From Chytridium lagenaria (Eukaryota; Chytridiomycota; Chytridiomycetes; Chytridiales; Chytridiaceae): DNA of 64,000 nucleotides. Position numbers and translations under genes: made by a program. The notes below the pieces were generated by a model. The model was given only the letters and a program-made list of their open reading frames with translations. It ran no database searches and was not told the origin of the DNA. Positions 10,132 to 22,934 of this stretch are shown one piece after another (positions within the stretch are counted from its first letter, which is position 1; each line of letters starts with the position of its first letter). The stretch lies in the NCBI GenBank assembly GCA_025449115.1, contig JAHLKC010000137.1:1-64000 (forward strand), read 5' to 3'.

Positions 10132-12177
10132 ATGGCCTACAATCAGTTTTCAATGCAAGGGATGACTGGCGGATTACCTCAGAACATGCAGCAAGGACGT
10201 CCTCAAATGAATCCGGCCATGATGGTTCGTAGCTTCTTTATCTTTTGAGCTGCTTGATACTCACTTTTTATCCTTGAATTAGAATGCGTACAACACTCAA
10301 TCCATGAACGCACGAGCTTACCCCATCCAGCAGCATCAACCTCCCGCAGGCGGTTCTCAACAGTACTACCAAAACCCAGCCTCACAACCCGCTCCAACTC
10401 CTCAACCCCCTCAAAGCATAAAAAGGCCTGAACCGCAGCAACCACAACAGCCAAAGTAATTTATCTTATCGGACGCTTTTTTCTAAAAACGTGGATAGGA
10501 AGAAGAAGGCGCTTGATAGAACGCTTCCGAGAAAGATTGATGCGTTTGTGCCAGAGGCGAAACTTTATACCGAGCTGTGCGATTTTGAGAAGAGGCTGGA
10601 TGCGACGATTGTCAGAAAACGGCAGGATATTCAGGAGTCGAATGCTAGGCCATTGAAGGTGCGTTAAGAAAGATTTGTTCTGGTCATGCCATCGCGAAGG
10701 AGTCACACTGACACTGATTTCGTTTATGTGCCGAATCTAGACAAAGAGGTCACTGCGGATTTTTCTGTCTAATTTGGCGGCGAACCAGTTCGCAGAGGAG
10801 AGAGAGGTGGGGAGGCAATGGAGGTAGATTCTTCGAAGATTCCGTCGTGGACTTTGCAGATTCAAGGAAGGCTTTTGGATGTAAGAATCTTTTTTTCAAT
10901 TCTGTATTTATAAATGCTGATTCTATTTTGTTGTTTTTGGTTGTGTCGTAGCCTCCAAACAGTAGGAAACTTTCGAATCAACCAAAGTTTTCTACATTTG
11001 TGAAGGCGATTGTGGTACAATTGGATAGAGACCCTGCGCTGTATCCTGAGGGCAATTACATTGAGGTGAGCAAGTCCCATAAAATTTTATGATGTACCCG
11101 AAATGTTGATGTACTTTAAATTTCTTTGTCCTTGTTTTCAAATGACGAATCGTATATTGTTTCTTTTGGTGCTAACTTGGAGCCTTTTGCTTTTTTTGTC
11201 ATGTCCTATCCTTAATTGTCTTTCTATTTACTAATCCTGTTGATTTCTCTTCTTTCTTAGTTCCGGAAATCGTTTGGATCACCTGAGTTTGATGGCGTTG
11301 AGATTAAGCGGAGAGGAGACTCGGACGTGAATGCCAAGATTTTGTTTACCTCGATCAGAATCCGGAAAAGTTTATGCTCTCAGACTCATTAAAGGAGTTG
11401 CTTGGAGTATCTGTTGATACCAAGGCCAACATTATAATGGCTCTATGGCAATATATCAAGGTTTTTTTTATAAGGTTGGGCATGTACTGATTTTTGGTAG
11501 ATTCATAAACTTCAGGATGTGGATGATAAACGATTTATTAAACTGGATGATGCATTGGCTTCAGTAAGTTGCTTTCTTCTTTGGCAACCTAACATCCTCA
11601 TTTTCTAGATATTTAAAACCCAAAAAATAGGATTCACACAAATTCCCGAACTCATTCTCCAGCATCTTCGACCAAGCGATCCCGTCGAACTTGAGTATAC
11701 CATTAAGATCGACCAAGAATACACGCTTTCCAACATTGCGTATGATGTGGAAGTGGAGGTTGATGATCCTGTTACCACTCAGATGAACCGGATTGCGATG
11801 AATGGTGATCAAAGCACGCAGAAGGAGATTGCGGATTTGAACGAGCTGGTTTGTGATAATGTTTAAGAGTTTTTGTTGACTGTTGGGTAGATTGCGAGAG
11901 AAGTTGAGGAGATTAATGCCTATAAATTGAAACGCGAGTTTATGCTTGCTTTTGCAAAAGATCCGGTTGGGTTTTTGAATACCTGGGTAGCTAGTCAGAG
12001 TCGTGATCTTGAGGTGAGGAGTATTATTTTTAGAACAAGTACACTGATACACGCATTTATTTACAGGTTATTCTTGGGGACACGCGGTTTAACACTGAAG
12101 AATCAAGAAGGGCAGATTTCTACCGCGAGCCCTGGGTGAGGGACGCTGTCTTCCATTTTATGTCTAAAAAGCCGTGA
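10132..12177 (+). CDS. SWI/SNF complex subunit SMARCD/BAF60-like (SWIB domain)
   Basis: This is a core subunit of the SWI/SNF or RSC chromatin remodeller, homologous to SMARCD/Snf12/Rsc6. Ten exons are inferred: 10132-10224, 10283-10455, 10499-10658, 10741-10880, 10952-11065, 11261-11460, 11501-11563, 11609-11848, 11891-12013 and 12067-12177. The order is a Gln/Pro-rich N-terminus, KIDAFVPEAKLYTELCDFEK, the SWIB domain (NIIMALWQYIK, FTQIPELILQHLRPSDPVEL), and the C-terminal block AYKLKREFMLAFAKDPVGFL with RADFYREPWVRDAV. Two one-base losses in homopolymers break the frame: a G run near 10809-10812 and a T run at 11345-11347. Both are repaired by one added base. The shortest intron is 43 nt. 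Confidence 0.88.
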
Positions 12178-12262
12178 GAGTTGACGGAGCTATGCTTGTG
12201 TTGGATGTAATAAATTTCTGGTGGTATCTTTGTGTAGCCGTGAAAGGATTTTTGGTTCTGAG

Positions 12263-13855
12263 ATGTCGAGCCCAGAAGTACATCAGTTCCTGTACGGCAC
12301 TCCGGTGACCTGCCATAGCTTCAACAAGGACAGGACGGGTATGTCTAGAATGACTGCGTTAGACATCCTTCGCGTCGATGACTTGTGGAATTCTCTTGCC
12401 TCGCTTTCCTTCATGTTCTGGAATGGACATTTCTTTTGCTATGGGGTCGGTCCCACTTACCTTTCTTGAACGTTTCTCGCAGAGGTTGCGCTGTGCCCCG
12501 CGAACAACGAGGTCCACATTTACCGGAAGTCACCCACAGGATGGAACCTCGTTCAAGTCCTTCGGGAGGTACGCACATGACAATAAAACGAAACTGCATC
12601 AACAGCGCCATACTCATACATTCATCATTCAAACCAGCATGATAAACTCGTCACCTCCATCGATTGGGCCCCAGAGACTAACAAGATCGTCACCTGCGGT
12701 CAAGACCGAAACGCTTACGTGTGGACCCTCGAAAAATCCCAATGGCGCCCCAAGCTCGTCCTTCTCCGCATCAACCGAGCCGCCACCTTTGTCCGTTGGT
12801 CTCCCAAAGAAAACAAATTCGCGGTTGCAACGGGATCCCGTCTCATTGCTGTTGCGTACTTTGACCCAGAGTATGACTGGTATTCAGCGAAACACATTCG
12901 CAAGCACTTTAGGTCAACGGTGTTGACGTTGGATTGGCATCCCAATAACATCTTGCTTGCGGCTGGAGCGTCGGATAAGAAGACGAGGGTTGTGAGTGCG
13001 TTTATCAAGAGTTTGGATGCGAAGGTTGCGGATCCGATTTGGGGAGATAAGTTGCCTTTTGATACACTTTGTGCTGAGTTAGGAGGGGAGAATGCTGGTT
13101 GGGTGCATTCCGTGGCCTTTTCGCCAAGTGGAAATACCTTAGCTTGGGCGAGTGAGTAGTTATTTTCTATCTTTGGTTATTTCTATTCATGTGGTGGTGG
13201 TTGTAAGGGATTTACGTGTTATTTATTTTGTCTTTATATAATTCTTTCTATGCTACCTTTTTATAAGGGTTTGGTTTGAAGTTGTGTTGATGGTTTTGCA
13301 GGTCATGATGGAACTATTACTGTCTCTGGTGGACCTGGTGGACCCATCAAAGTCATCACGTCCCCCAATCTTCCTATTCTCTCCCTCTTCTTCTCCTCTG
13401 AGACGGAGATTGTGGGAGCCGGTCATGACTGTGTTCCATTCCTGTACTCTCAGAAGGGAGGAAAATTGGTAAGCTCTTGAAACCTTTTTGTTACTCTTTA
13501 GGTCAAGATGCTGATATTTGATGTAGGGAGCTTACAGAGAAGCTGGATAAAGGCAAATCGTTAAAGTCGGAGGCTTCCAACTCTGCCATGAACAAGTTTA
13601 AGATGATGGATTCTCGAAGCCAGGCTGTTTCGAATGATGTGGAATTGCCGTCAACTCATCAAAACACTATTACGTAAGGCTTTCCTTCGCTTATATAAGA
13701 ATGTCCTTTTTTTGCCATACTGATTTTTGGGTTCTACGATTTTTTTTATTTTTTTTAATTATAGATCTGTTCGCCCTCATGTTTCTCGTGGTGGAAGAGT
13801 TGAAAAGTTCAGTTCGTCGTCTGTGGATGGAAAGATTGTTGTGTGGAGCCTCTAA
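12263..13855 (+). CDS. ARPC1: Arp2/3 complex subunit 1 (ARPC1), WD40 protein
   Basis: ARPC1 is the WD40 subunit of the actin-nucleating Arp2/3 complex. Six exons are inferred: 12263-12338, 12483-12568, 12638-13151, 13302-13468, 13527-13673 and 13765-13855. The protein starts MSSPEVHQFLYGTPVTCHSF and contains LCPANNEVHIY, VTSIDWAPETNKIVTCGQDR, AATFVRWSPKENKFAVATG, and VLTLDWHPNNILLAAG, all classic ARPC1 blades. It ends with KFSSSSVDGKIVVWSL. The exon 4/exon 5 junction does not join in frame as written; one or two missing bases near 13469 or 13527 would restore ELTEKLDKGKS. Its stop faces the PLRG1 stop, 346 bp away. Confidence 0.9.
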
Positions 13856-14201
13856 AAATACTCGCGTTTTTGATTTGTTTGAATATATCTTCATGTTGTT
13901 GCCTTGAATTATGCGTACCTTTGCTATGAGGTGTAGAGTAAGAAAACTCTTACTCCAAGCCCTGAGAAAGAGACAGAATTAATTAGGGAAAAAATAGTGG
14001 TGGAATAGAGGAATTGTGACGTCTATCTATAAAAGGGACACAGCGGGATATTCCTTTAATAATTTTTATTAAACATCACACATCACTCTACGCGGATATC
14101 ACAAAAAACTTCCATTCAAAAAACGGAGTAATCCCATCACCTCTTCACACAAATATAAAATTAAAACACCGAACTTGAGCGCCGAAGGTTCTCAGGTATA
14201 T

Positions 14202-16130
14202 TCAGTACCGCTGCTTCCCCAACTTTGGCTTAAATGTAATGGGATGCGTTTCCTCAGTCTACACCAAAGAAAAAGAAAAAGAAAAACATTTCAGAAAACC
14301 GCTCTATAAATTCAAATCAATTTAGAAAGAAACTCACAGCCCGGTCATCCTCTTTCCAGATCTTAATGGTCTTTCCGCCTCTCCCGTGATAAGACGCAAC
14401 CCCGTCCGATCAAACGTGGAACAAAACACTCCATTCTCGCTGTCAAGGGATCCAGGTTGAGCCAAAGTCTCAGCGGTCTGGAAGTTATAACCCGTCTTGT
14501 AGTCCCAAAAGTGCATAGAGCCGTTGTCAGCTATTAAAAACAAAATGGTTAAAAACCTTAGTCACCGAAAATCATAACAAAAACAAGAAACCTTACCCCC
14601 AGAAAACAATACATTATCCTGGTTCACCGCAACCGTATTTACAATCGCATTATGGCCCTCCAAGTTTTGAATAAACTCTCCCTTGGGACACCTCCATTGC
14701 TTGATATTATCCGGACTCGCCGTCACAAACGTAAACTCTGTCGGATTGATCCCCACAGCCCTCACACTCTTCTTATGATGCGTCAACACCGCCGACGTCT
14801 TCCCCGCCGCTAAATCCCAAAGCCTCACGGTAGAATCCATGGATCCAGTAATAATCTGCGGATCACCCTCCTGAGTCTTGATATCGGCAATGGTCGATTG
14901 ATGACCTGTTAAAGCGAAAATTTGGGTTTTGGTGCGCATATCCCATACACGGGCCGTGGAGTCACGACCGCCTGTCACGAGAACGTCAAGGGTGGGGTGG
15001 AGGGAGAGGGCGTAGACACCGCTAAGGTGACCATGGTAATGACGGATAACTTTGTTGTATTCGAGGTCCCAACATTTCACCATTTTGTCTTCGCCGCAGG
15101 AGAAGAGGTAGGGATGACGCGGAGAGACGGCGAGGCCACGGACTGTTGCAATGTGGCCAGTGAGTGTGAGTTTCAGTGTTCCGGATGCAAGATCCCAAAT
15201 CTACATTAGAGATCAGATTTAGAATATATGCATTTAAAATCAAACTGTAGGGAAACCCGTTGCCTCTACGCTTCATGGCGGAGGTCTGAAACTAGGGCAA
15301 AGTCTGCTCAAGCATATCGCGTCTTAATATCTCACCTTGATAACTCTATCACCAGCACCAGACGCAAACCAGTCATTACTCGAATCAACCGACAACGAAC
15401 GCACCCAACCTAAATGTCCACTGATAACCTACGAACCAAAAAAAATAAATAAGGCATTAATAAATGAAACTCGACATCCCATGAGACGCATGGCGATTTT
15501 CCGGATTACTCACCCTCATAAGCTTCCAAGGAGCATGCCACTGAGGTTTCGGCATCTTGCGAGACTCCTTCAATCTTATCAACGCTGTAAGAGACGATGG
15601 ATGACGATCCTCCTGTCCTTGTTGCTGTTGCGACAATATCAGCGCCTGTGACCTCGGTGCCCCTTCATCCCGCTTTGCATCAATACTATCAATCAAGTTT
15701 TGTGTAGAAGTCGAGGTGGCCGCAGTCGCATTCGCATCCGCAGTCGCATCTATTACATTGTCAATAGGCAAAAACCTTTTAAGAGAACGAGACCTTTAAC
15801 TTCTGCTTTCACCGCTTTCGGTTTCGCTTGCGCGGCAAGAGATGGCGGAAGGTCCTTTGTGTGCGTCCATTCGTCAAGGATTTTACTTGTGAGTTTGATG
15901 CGTTGGCTTTTGATACGGACATTTTAGTTTTCTTTTTTTTTTTTCGCTGCTTTCATGCATGCATGAGCGTACCTTGGAGGGTCGTTCGGGACTTCGACCG
16001 AGTAGTTTGCGATGAAGAGTTGGTGGGTACGTTTGACGGACTTTGAGGCGAGGTCTGCGCAGTCGAGGGATGGGGTTGAGGTAATAGGTGCTACTGGTGC
16101 TGGTGTGGGTGCTGATGCTGCTCCAGGCAT
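14202..16130 (-). CDS. PLRG1: Pleiotropic regulator 1 (PLRG1/Prp46), spliceosomal WD40 protein
   Basis: PLRG1 is a WD40 component of the Prp19/NTC spliceosome complex. Seven exons are inferred, 5' to 3': 16130-15973, 15906-15794, 15749-15514, 15428-15336, 15200-14597, 14530-14338 and 14258-14202. The N-terminus has [18 protein letters not shown]; the propeller starts at [17 protein letters not shown] and includes [45 protein letters not shown] and [11 protein letters not shown]. The tail is [14 protein letters not shown]. The match to human PLRG1 is close along the full length. An A is missing in the run at 14372-14374 (minus-strand sense), which shifts the frame within the last blade. The ATG at 16130 opens the conserved frame. 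The gene is divergent from ALDH6A1. Confidence 0.93.
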
Positions 16131-16586
16131 TTTTGTAGAGAGTTGTACAGGAAATTGCTGGGACTCGAGACGGGCTCAATACTGGCGAGTTGATGGTATC
16201 GCGTGCAGTAAAAAGATGGTGGTGGTGATATGGAAGTTGGAGATGAACTTGTGTTGGATGTATGTTCAGATTGTGATTATATTTGTGTAGGTTGGAGAAT
16301 TACTCATAAGCGAGGCAATAAAGATTATTCTACATGAAATGCATGGTCCCCGGCATTGACACATTCATACATACACTCACACACACACACACACACACAC
16401 AGCAACAAAACTCGATCCCATCTCCATCACATCGTCAAACCCCCTTTCCTCTCCCTACACAACATTCTTTCTCGCTTCCGACCGTATTCCGGGAAAATGC
16501 CATAATCACCCAACACAAAAAACAAAGTTTTCTTAAAAAAGAAACAAGTTCGTCCCTGAAACTGTCGTTTCTCAACTCATCCAAAA
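16131..16586. promoter_or_regulatory. Shared upstream region of PLRG1 and ALDH6A1, with (CA)n
   Basis: 456 bp separate two divergent start codons, so both promoters must lie here. A (CA)n microsatellite occupies about 16379-16401. The right part is C/T-rich, as in many fungal 5' leaders. No specific factor site was identified. Confidence 0.5.
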
Positions 16587-18904
16587 ATGTCCCGTCTCCT
16601 CTCCCTCAAGACCCTCATCCCCGTCGTTCCCTCGCAACAGCCGCCACCGTCCCCAAAACAAAGCTCTTCATCAACGGCGAATTCATCGACTCGCAAACAT
16701 CAAAATGGATCGAACTTCGTAATCCCGTAAATATCACTATTCACTTGTTTGAAAACAAGTCTTTTGTTGATCACGTTTCTTGTCGGGTGCATGTTTTTCT
16801 TTTTTTTTTGCAGGCAACTCAAGAACTTATCACTCTTGTCCCGCAAGCTACCCCCGAGGAACTCAAGTATGCGAGTGATGTTGCTCAAAGTGCATTCAAG
16901 ACCTGGAAAAAGTCTTCCATCTTGACTCGTCAAAGGGTCATGCTGAACCTCCAAGCCTTGATCCGTGAAAACATGGTACCCATATCTTCTTTCTCAGCTC
17001 TTTCCTGTTCTTTCTCCAACCTCTTTCGTCGGTCGTGAAGGATCCCACTCCTTACCGTTTTTTTCTCTAGGACGAGATTGCCCATTCCATCACCTTAGAA
17101 CAAGGTAAAACCATCCCCGACGCCAAGGGCGATGTTCTCCGTGGTCTCCAGGTCGTGGAAACTTATGCCGGGATCCCAAGTATGCTTATGGGAGAGACGC
17201 TTCCGGTTGCAACGGATATGGATACTTACACGATCCGTCAACCCCTTGGTGTTGTTGCTGGAATTTGTCCGTTCAACTTTCCCGCCATGATTCCGTTGGT
17301 GAGTATCTAGATCGTGTCGTAAGCCGCCATAGGCCCTTTGAATCCCCATGTTTCCGCAGTAATCGACAAGGTGTTATGGAATCGCGTTGTCTTGTTCGAT
17401 CCGTTTGACACTTTTACATGCGACCCCTATATCCTCACTTTGAAACAGATACACCTAATACTTATTTTCTTTACCAAAGTGGATGTTCCCTCTCGCCATC
17501 GCAACAGGCAACACCAGCATCATCAAGCCATCCGAACGTGACCCCGGTGCCATGATGCTCCTCACCAAACTCGCCCACGAAGCCGGTGTCCCCAAAGGCG
17601 TCCTCAACGTCATCCACGGAGGTACGCTCCTTCATCCTTCACCTTCCCCCCACTAACCCCTCCCTTTCCCTTATACAAGGCGTCGACACTGTCAACTTTA
17701 TCTGCGACGACCCCAACATCAAAGCCATCTCCTTTGTCGGTTCCGACCGTGCCGGCAAATACATTTTCGACCGTGGCACGCGGAACGGTAAACGCGTCCA
17801 AGCCAACCTTGGCGCCAAGAACCACGGTGTCCTCATGCCCGATGCCAACAAGAACCACACCTTGAATTCCCTCGTCGGTGCCGCGTTCGGTGCCGCAGGA
17901 CAGAGATGTATGGCCCTGTCCACCGTCGTGCTTGTGGGGGAGACCAAAAAGTGGTTACCGGAATTGGTCGAACGTGCAAAGGAGTTGAGGGTTACCAGTG
18001 GGTTTGATGAAAAGGCGGATTTGGGACCTATGATCAGTCCAGAGGTGATTAACCTTCCCGCCTCGTTTTCTCTCATCCACGTTGACCTTTGTAAGACTAA
18101 CCTTTTTCCCCGCCGTTTTTTATTAGGCTAAAGCCCGCGCCGAAGAATTAATCCAATCCGGGGTTGACGAAGGCGCCGAACTCCTTCTCGACGGCCGTGG
18201 ATGTTCCGTAAGCCCGCCCTCCCCCCTTTTTCTCACACACTAACCACCCTCCCCAACCAGCCCTCTGGTTTCGAAAAGGGCAACTTCCTCGGTCCCACCA
18301 TCCTCGCAAAAGTCAAACCCCACATGCGTTGCTACACTGAAGAAATCTTTGGACCCGTAAGAACCCCCCCCCCCCTCCCCATTTTTCTAACATCACCATT
18401 CAAGGCATTGATTTGCATGGAAGCTGAAACGCTCGATGAAGCCATTGATATCATCAATGCCAATCCTTATGGAAATGGAACCGCCATTTTCACAAATTCA
18501 GGAAGCGTCGCTAGAAAGTTTCAGGATGAAGTTGATGTTGGACAGGTTGGAATCAATGTTCCGATTCCAGTGCCGTTGCCCATGTTCTCGTGAGTACATT
18601 ATTGGATTTCGTTGGGGGTGGAGATTTGTTGACTTTTTTTTTTTTTATGTATAGGTTCACGGGAAGTCGTGGTTCGATTCAAGGGGATGTCAACTTTTAT
18701 GGAAAACAGGGTGTTCAGGTTAGTCCCCGTTACCTCTTTTGTGGAGTTTTCCTTTTTTTTTACAATTATCCGTGTTTACTCATCTTTCTCGATCATTTGT
18801 TTCACCTGCAGTTCTACACTCAAACCAAGACCATCACAGCGCTCTGGAGGAGTGATGACGTCAAGGCGACCCAAGCCTCCGTCAACATGCCCACCATGAA
18901 GTAA
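16587..18904 (+). CDS. ALDH6A1: Methylmalonate-semialdehyde dehydrogenase, mitochondrial
   Basis: This enzyme oxidises methylmalonate/malonate semialdehyde to propionyl-/acetyl-CoA in valine and pyrimidine catabolism. Ten exons are inferred: 16587-16726, 16814-16975, 17071-17298, 17480-17621, 17680-18044, 18127-18207, 18261-18356, 18405-18589, 18655-18718 and 18812-18904, all joining in phase. Diagnostic blocks are [45 protein letters not shown], the catalytic-Cys region [24 protein letters not shown] and [19 protein letters not shown]. Length and order match the family. The N-terminus [12 protein letters not shown] runs into a C tetramer at 16619-16622; one more C joins it to [19 protein letters not shown], giving a good mitochondrial targeting peptide. 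Its stop faces the neighbouring coiled-coil gene 110 bp away. Confidence 0.93.
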
Positions 18905-19014
18905 AAAAATGTAACAAAAAGTGTGTATCAAACCGCAATGACAACATAAAAAAAAAAAAGATGAAAAAAGACGATTTATGCTTTTATGTACATGTTTTTT
19001 TTTTGTTCTATAAC

Positions 19015-20986
19015 CTACAATGTCCCCATATTGGTCACATTGTCAAGGGTCGCCACAAAGTTTGTGATAATAAGAAGATTCTGGGACCGAAGTTCTTTTT
19101 CACCCAACAAAAAAAAAAAAAGAAAAGAGAGAGCCGTCAGTCGTCCATCACAAATCAAAAAACCAAAAATAGAATGGGGGAACGTATACAATCTCAAAAG
19201 AAATAAAAGGAAAATATCCTCACCTTTAATCTCATTCATCAACGAATCCACCACCCGACTCTTCAACATCTCCACCTCAAGTGATCCCGCCCCATCCGGA
19301 ATCTGATGCACGAGTTCCACCGCACTCGAAATCCGTGGCGGTATAAACGGTTTCCCCACTGTATCCGCATCCCGAATTTGATTCGCTTTACTCGATATCT
19401 TTGTCCATTGCACTCGTTCATTATTAAGTTGTTCTTTAAGAGCCTCGATTTCAAGTTCCTGTCGTTCAATCTGACCGAGACACACAGAAATTAGTATTGT
19501 TTAGATGAGTGGAAAACCCTAGCGTTGTGGGTTGGGGAAAAAAAGTAAAAAGAAAAAACGATACATAAAAAGAGGTACAAAAAAAGGGGAACAAAGAAAG
19601 GGGGACAAAAGAAAGGGGAACAAAACAAAACGGGACTCACTTGATCCATCATGGTGTCAGGGTCAGTGACAACCCGGTCTTTACGTTCTCGACTCATCAT
19701 CTCAACTTGCATTTCAAGACTCTCCATTGCCTTTTTCGCCTACAATTTAAAGTTAGCATAACCCTCTCTCTCTCTCAAAAAAAAAAAAAAGGTGGGGTAC
19801 TTCTACATACCAATTGAGTTTGCTCCTCCAACGTTCTAATCATAGCGATCAACGCCTTCTCCCTATTCTTCATCGCCGTATCTCATTCCTCAACCCCTGT
19901 ACCATCGTCTCACTCTGACTATTCGTTTCTACAACAACCATTAAAAAAAAATAAACAAAAAACAAACAAAAGAAAAAAAAAGAAAAAACTAAAAAGAAAA
20001 AAACCACATATTTATCCTTACCTTCCAAAACCTGTTGATCCGCCTTCACCCCCGCAATCGTCTTCAAATACCCCTGTTCCTTCACCCCCCACGCCTGTTT
20101 CTCCTTTGTCAACACCGCCAACGACTCCTCCGCCACTTTCGCCTGCAACGCCGCATCCCCGCACTCCTTATCTTTCAACGCCAACCGTTTCTTAAGCTCA
20201 GCGTTCTGAGATTTCAAGTCTTGAATCGTGGTGGAATGGGTGTCTTCGAGTTTATACAGGTATTCAATGTTCCAGACGACGATTCGTATTTCTGTCATGT
20301 TTAGTATAGTGTAAGAAGACGAGGGGGGGTTACTTTTCGCCATTTGTCGAGTTCTTGTTCGAGAGCTTCTTTTTCTTCAATGACTTTTTTTATGGCTTGG
20401 CTTTCGAGGAGGTTGCGGAGTGCAGCGTCTGTCTTTATCATGTAAACAAGAGCGTGAGATGCGATAATATAAAAGAGGGTGTGTTTACAAAAATTTAAGG
20501 GTTTGTAATGGAGGTGCATGAAGAGGGTAGGTACCTTGAACCCTCCTTCATCCTCCCCATCCTGTTCCAACGGTGACTTTCTCCGTCCCCCTCCTCTTGA
20601 TGCCGAATTCAGACTTTTCGAACGTGGGAGTCGGTCCAACTCTGGTGGTGAGAGGAGGGAATTTCGCTAATATATTTGGGGGTTAATCATAAAAGCGGGA
20701 TAGGGGGGGGGAAGGTACCCGTAACAGCGGTGATAGCGGGGGAGTGCGAAACCCGTTGCCGTCGGAAACATCCGTGTCGAGATGAAAGTCGGTGGAATCT
20801 ATGGGGGTGTCGGTGACGTTTCGAATGATGCGAGGGGATCTTGGGGGTTTCTTTTTTTGGGGTTAGCGAGGGTTTGGTTGGGGGACGGTGGGGTGTACCT
20901 TGAAGGAGGAGGTTCTGGAGAGTTTGACGTCTGTGGAGGAGACGCCAGAGTCCCCATGGCTTCGAGTGCGCAGGCTCGGTCTCCAT
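19015..20986 (-). CDS. Coiled-coil protein, family not recognised
   Basis: A multi-exon minus-strand gene encodes a Ser/Pro-rich N-terminus (RSKSLNSASRGGGRRKSP near 20600) followed by long heptad-rich helices: LRNLLESQAIKKVIEEKEAL (about 20400), IQDLKSQNAELKKRLALKDK (about 20200), AMESLEMQVEMMSRERKDR (about 19700) and QELEIEALKEQLNNERVQW (about 19450). The last exon, spliced from 19224, ends NFVATLDNVTNMGTL before the stop at 19015. The ATG at 20986 is the likely start, but the first exons change frame, so the N-terminus is uncertain. A cytoskeletal or scaffold role is plausible for such a protein, but I do not recognise the family. Poly-A and poly-T tracts fill its introns. Confidence 0.6.
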
Positions 20987-21927
20987 GACGATGGGGAGAA
21001 ATGGTGCAACGTTGTTTCTTTTTTTTTTAGATTTTGTGAAGGTGATGGAGTGAGACAGGATTTGAACCACAAACATGAACAACAAACAGTTGTTGTTGGC
21101 TGAGTTTGGGTTTTGGGGTGGTGGTTGGTGCGCTTCTTTGTGGAATGTGGGATGGAGGCGGGATGGGGGGGTGTGGAAGGAGGAAGGCGTGGAGGGTGGG
21201 AGGAGAGTGGTTAGGAGAGGGAGAGGGAGTGAGAGGTGCGGCCTCACATACCAAAAGATGGCTTTAGACGGCGAGGTATTGTGTGATTCGACCAAAAAGT
21301 CTCATAGATCAGCGGCGAAAAAAGGAAGGCAAGGACAAGACTTTTTGTGGTCTACTTTTTACGTTCGTCCAAGCTCTGGAATAGCTCTCCCGAGTCCACC
21401 AACATTCGCCATATATTTAATTTCCGTTTAATTTTTCTACTATCTTATTTGCCCGGCTCATGAACCTATTTTGACTTCAATGTTTTGGTTCTTTTTCTTT
21501 CTTTTTGTGCGTGTGTTTTCTTTCTGCAGTGCAGAAGGGACCGTGGGAGGTAGAAACACGATTTGATGGGAAAAAGACAAAAGAGCAGCTCATGCAAAAT
21601 AACGTTGAGATTTAACGAGAAAAGGAAAAATACAAGCAGGTATACACTAAACACACAATAATTCCGCGAAAAAGAATTATTGCAAGTAGAAATCAAGAAA
21701 AAAGGTGGGAGAGAAACGTCGACATGGGGTATACCAGGAACGCGCAGTACCAGGGGGGAAAAGTGGAGAAAAAAGACGTGGGTATACCAGGAACTCTCAG
21801 TACGTAGGAACAAAAGGGGTTTGACGTTGAACGAAACCCAAAAGCCAAAGTGTTCACATTACAAAAACAAAGAAACAAAAGGGAAAAGTCAAGGTTTTTT
21901 TCGCAGCGGAACAAAAAAGACTTGTTT
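20987..21927. other. Intergenic region between coiled-coil gene and secreted-protein paralogue A
   Basis: No gene recognised. It includes the presumed promoter of the coiled-coil gene (about 20990-21430) and a 23-bp direct repeat (21728-21803). Several long frames on the plus strand are Gly/Arg-rich and look like shadows of skewed base composition. Confidence 0.45.
21728..21803. repeat. 23-bp direct repeat, period 53
   Basis: GGTATACCAGGAACGCGCAG plus TAC at 21728-21750 recurs at 21781-21803 with two mismatches. It lies about 125 bp beyond the 3' end of secreted-protein paralogue A. Its function is unknown. Confidence 0.7.
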
Positions 21928-22217
21928 TCAAAACGACACCGCATCACGCATGCCAAGCCAAAGTTGTCCTTCATTCACACCCGGCACAGTGACCTTGACA
22001 AGAGCGTCCGAGACGGCGGTTGGTACGACGACTGCAGCAGGTAATGCTATGGTTGGTCTTGCCGCGATGGATTTTGTGACGGCTTTTGGTGGGAGCGCGG
22101 GTGCTGCTGCTGGTGCTCCTTGTGGGGAGCGTTTCATGTGAGATGGGGATGAGGTTGTGGTTGGATGGATGAGAGCAGGAGGATGGTGAGGATGAGGAGG
22201 AGGTGGGGTGATGGCAT
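21928..22217 (-). CDS. Short secreted protein, paralogue A (LWLGMRD family)
   Basis: I do not recognise this family. The ATG at 22217 opens a good signal peptide, MPSPHLLLILTILLLSSI, followed by a Pro/His stretch. After a one-base frame change near 22145 (a C run; one added base fixes it) the protein continues HMKRSPQGAPAAAPALPPK, containing a Lys-Arg pair that could be a kexin-type processing site. Then comes an Ala/Val/Pro-rich linker, and the C-terminus is VTVPGVNEGQLWLGMRD plus four residues. The same layout and C-terminal motif occur in the neighbouring gene at 22935-23274. There is no C-terminal hydrophobic segment, so the product is probably soluble and secreted. It would be about 96 residues. 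Confidence 0.55.
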
Positions 22218-22934
22218 TGTGGGTTTGTGGAGAATGGAGGAGATGGTGGTGGTGAGAAATCAAGTGGAAGGGATTAGGGTGGTGGCATTACCTACTGTTT
22301 TGAGATATAAATAGATTTTTGTTTTTTCACGTGTTTTTTTGTCGTGCCTCAAAACGTATAACAAAATGTGGGACTTGATTTCCAATAGTTTGGAGGGGAA
22401 ATGGAATAAGAAAAACATGAGGTTAGAGAAAGGTGTTTGAGAGATATCACTACCGAAATACGCCTTTTTTTAAAAAATGGTTGTGTGCGCTAAACACAAA
22501 GTCTGCCAAAGTAATAATATTCTACTAACAGCAAAAGATGATAGAATAAGAGTATTATTGAAAAAAGGGAGAATACGGAGTAGGCGTAAATAGAATGTGA
22601 TGGGCACATGTACTGTGATGTGATTTGTTTTTTAAAAGATATATTATTTGTGATATTTCTTGGAATTGACAACACTGCAGGAAAAGAGCATTCAGCAGTA
22701 AATAGATGAGAGCACCAAAAAACCAAACGAGATATGTGACAGAGGAAAAAGAAACAGAAAAGATGGCACCAAACAACAACGTCGTGAAAGAAAGCAAAAA
22801 ACAACAAAGGAGGAAAGCAATTACAAAGTTTTACATTGAATGAAAAACGAGAAAAGAAGAAGGGGGGGGGTTGGTGTTGTTAGAGTTGTTTATAAAAGAC
22901 TATTTCTCTTGTGATGGGCTGTTTTGTATCCAAA
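22218..22934. other. Spacer between secreted-protein paralogues
   Basis: About 700 bases, AT-rich, without a recognisable gene. It would contain the promoter of paralogue A and the 3' flank of paralogue B. A Phe-rich minus-strand frame at 22490-22807 has no conserved feature. Confidence 0.5.

Noticed and set aside
22490..22807. Hydrophobic minus-strand frame between the secreted-protein paralogues
   Set aside because: No shared features with the paralogues (no Lys-Arg site or LWLGMRD motif) and a composition expected from AT-rich spacer DNA.
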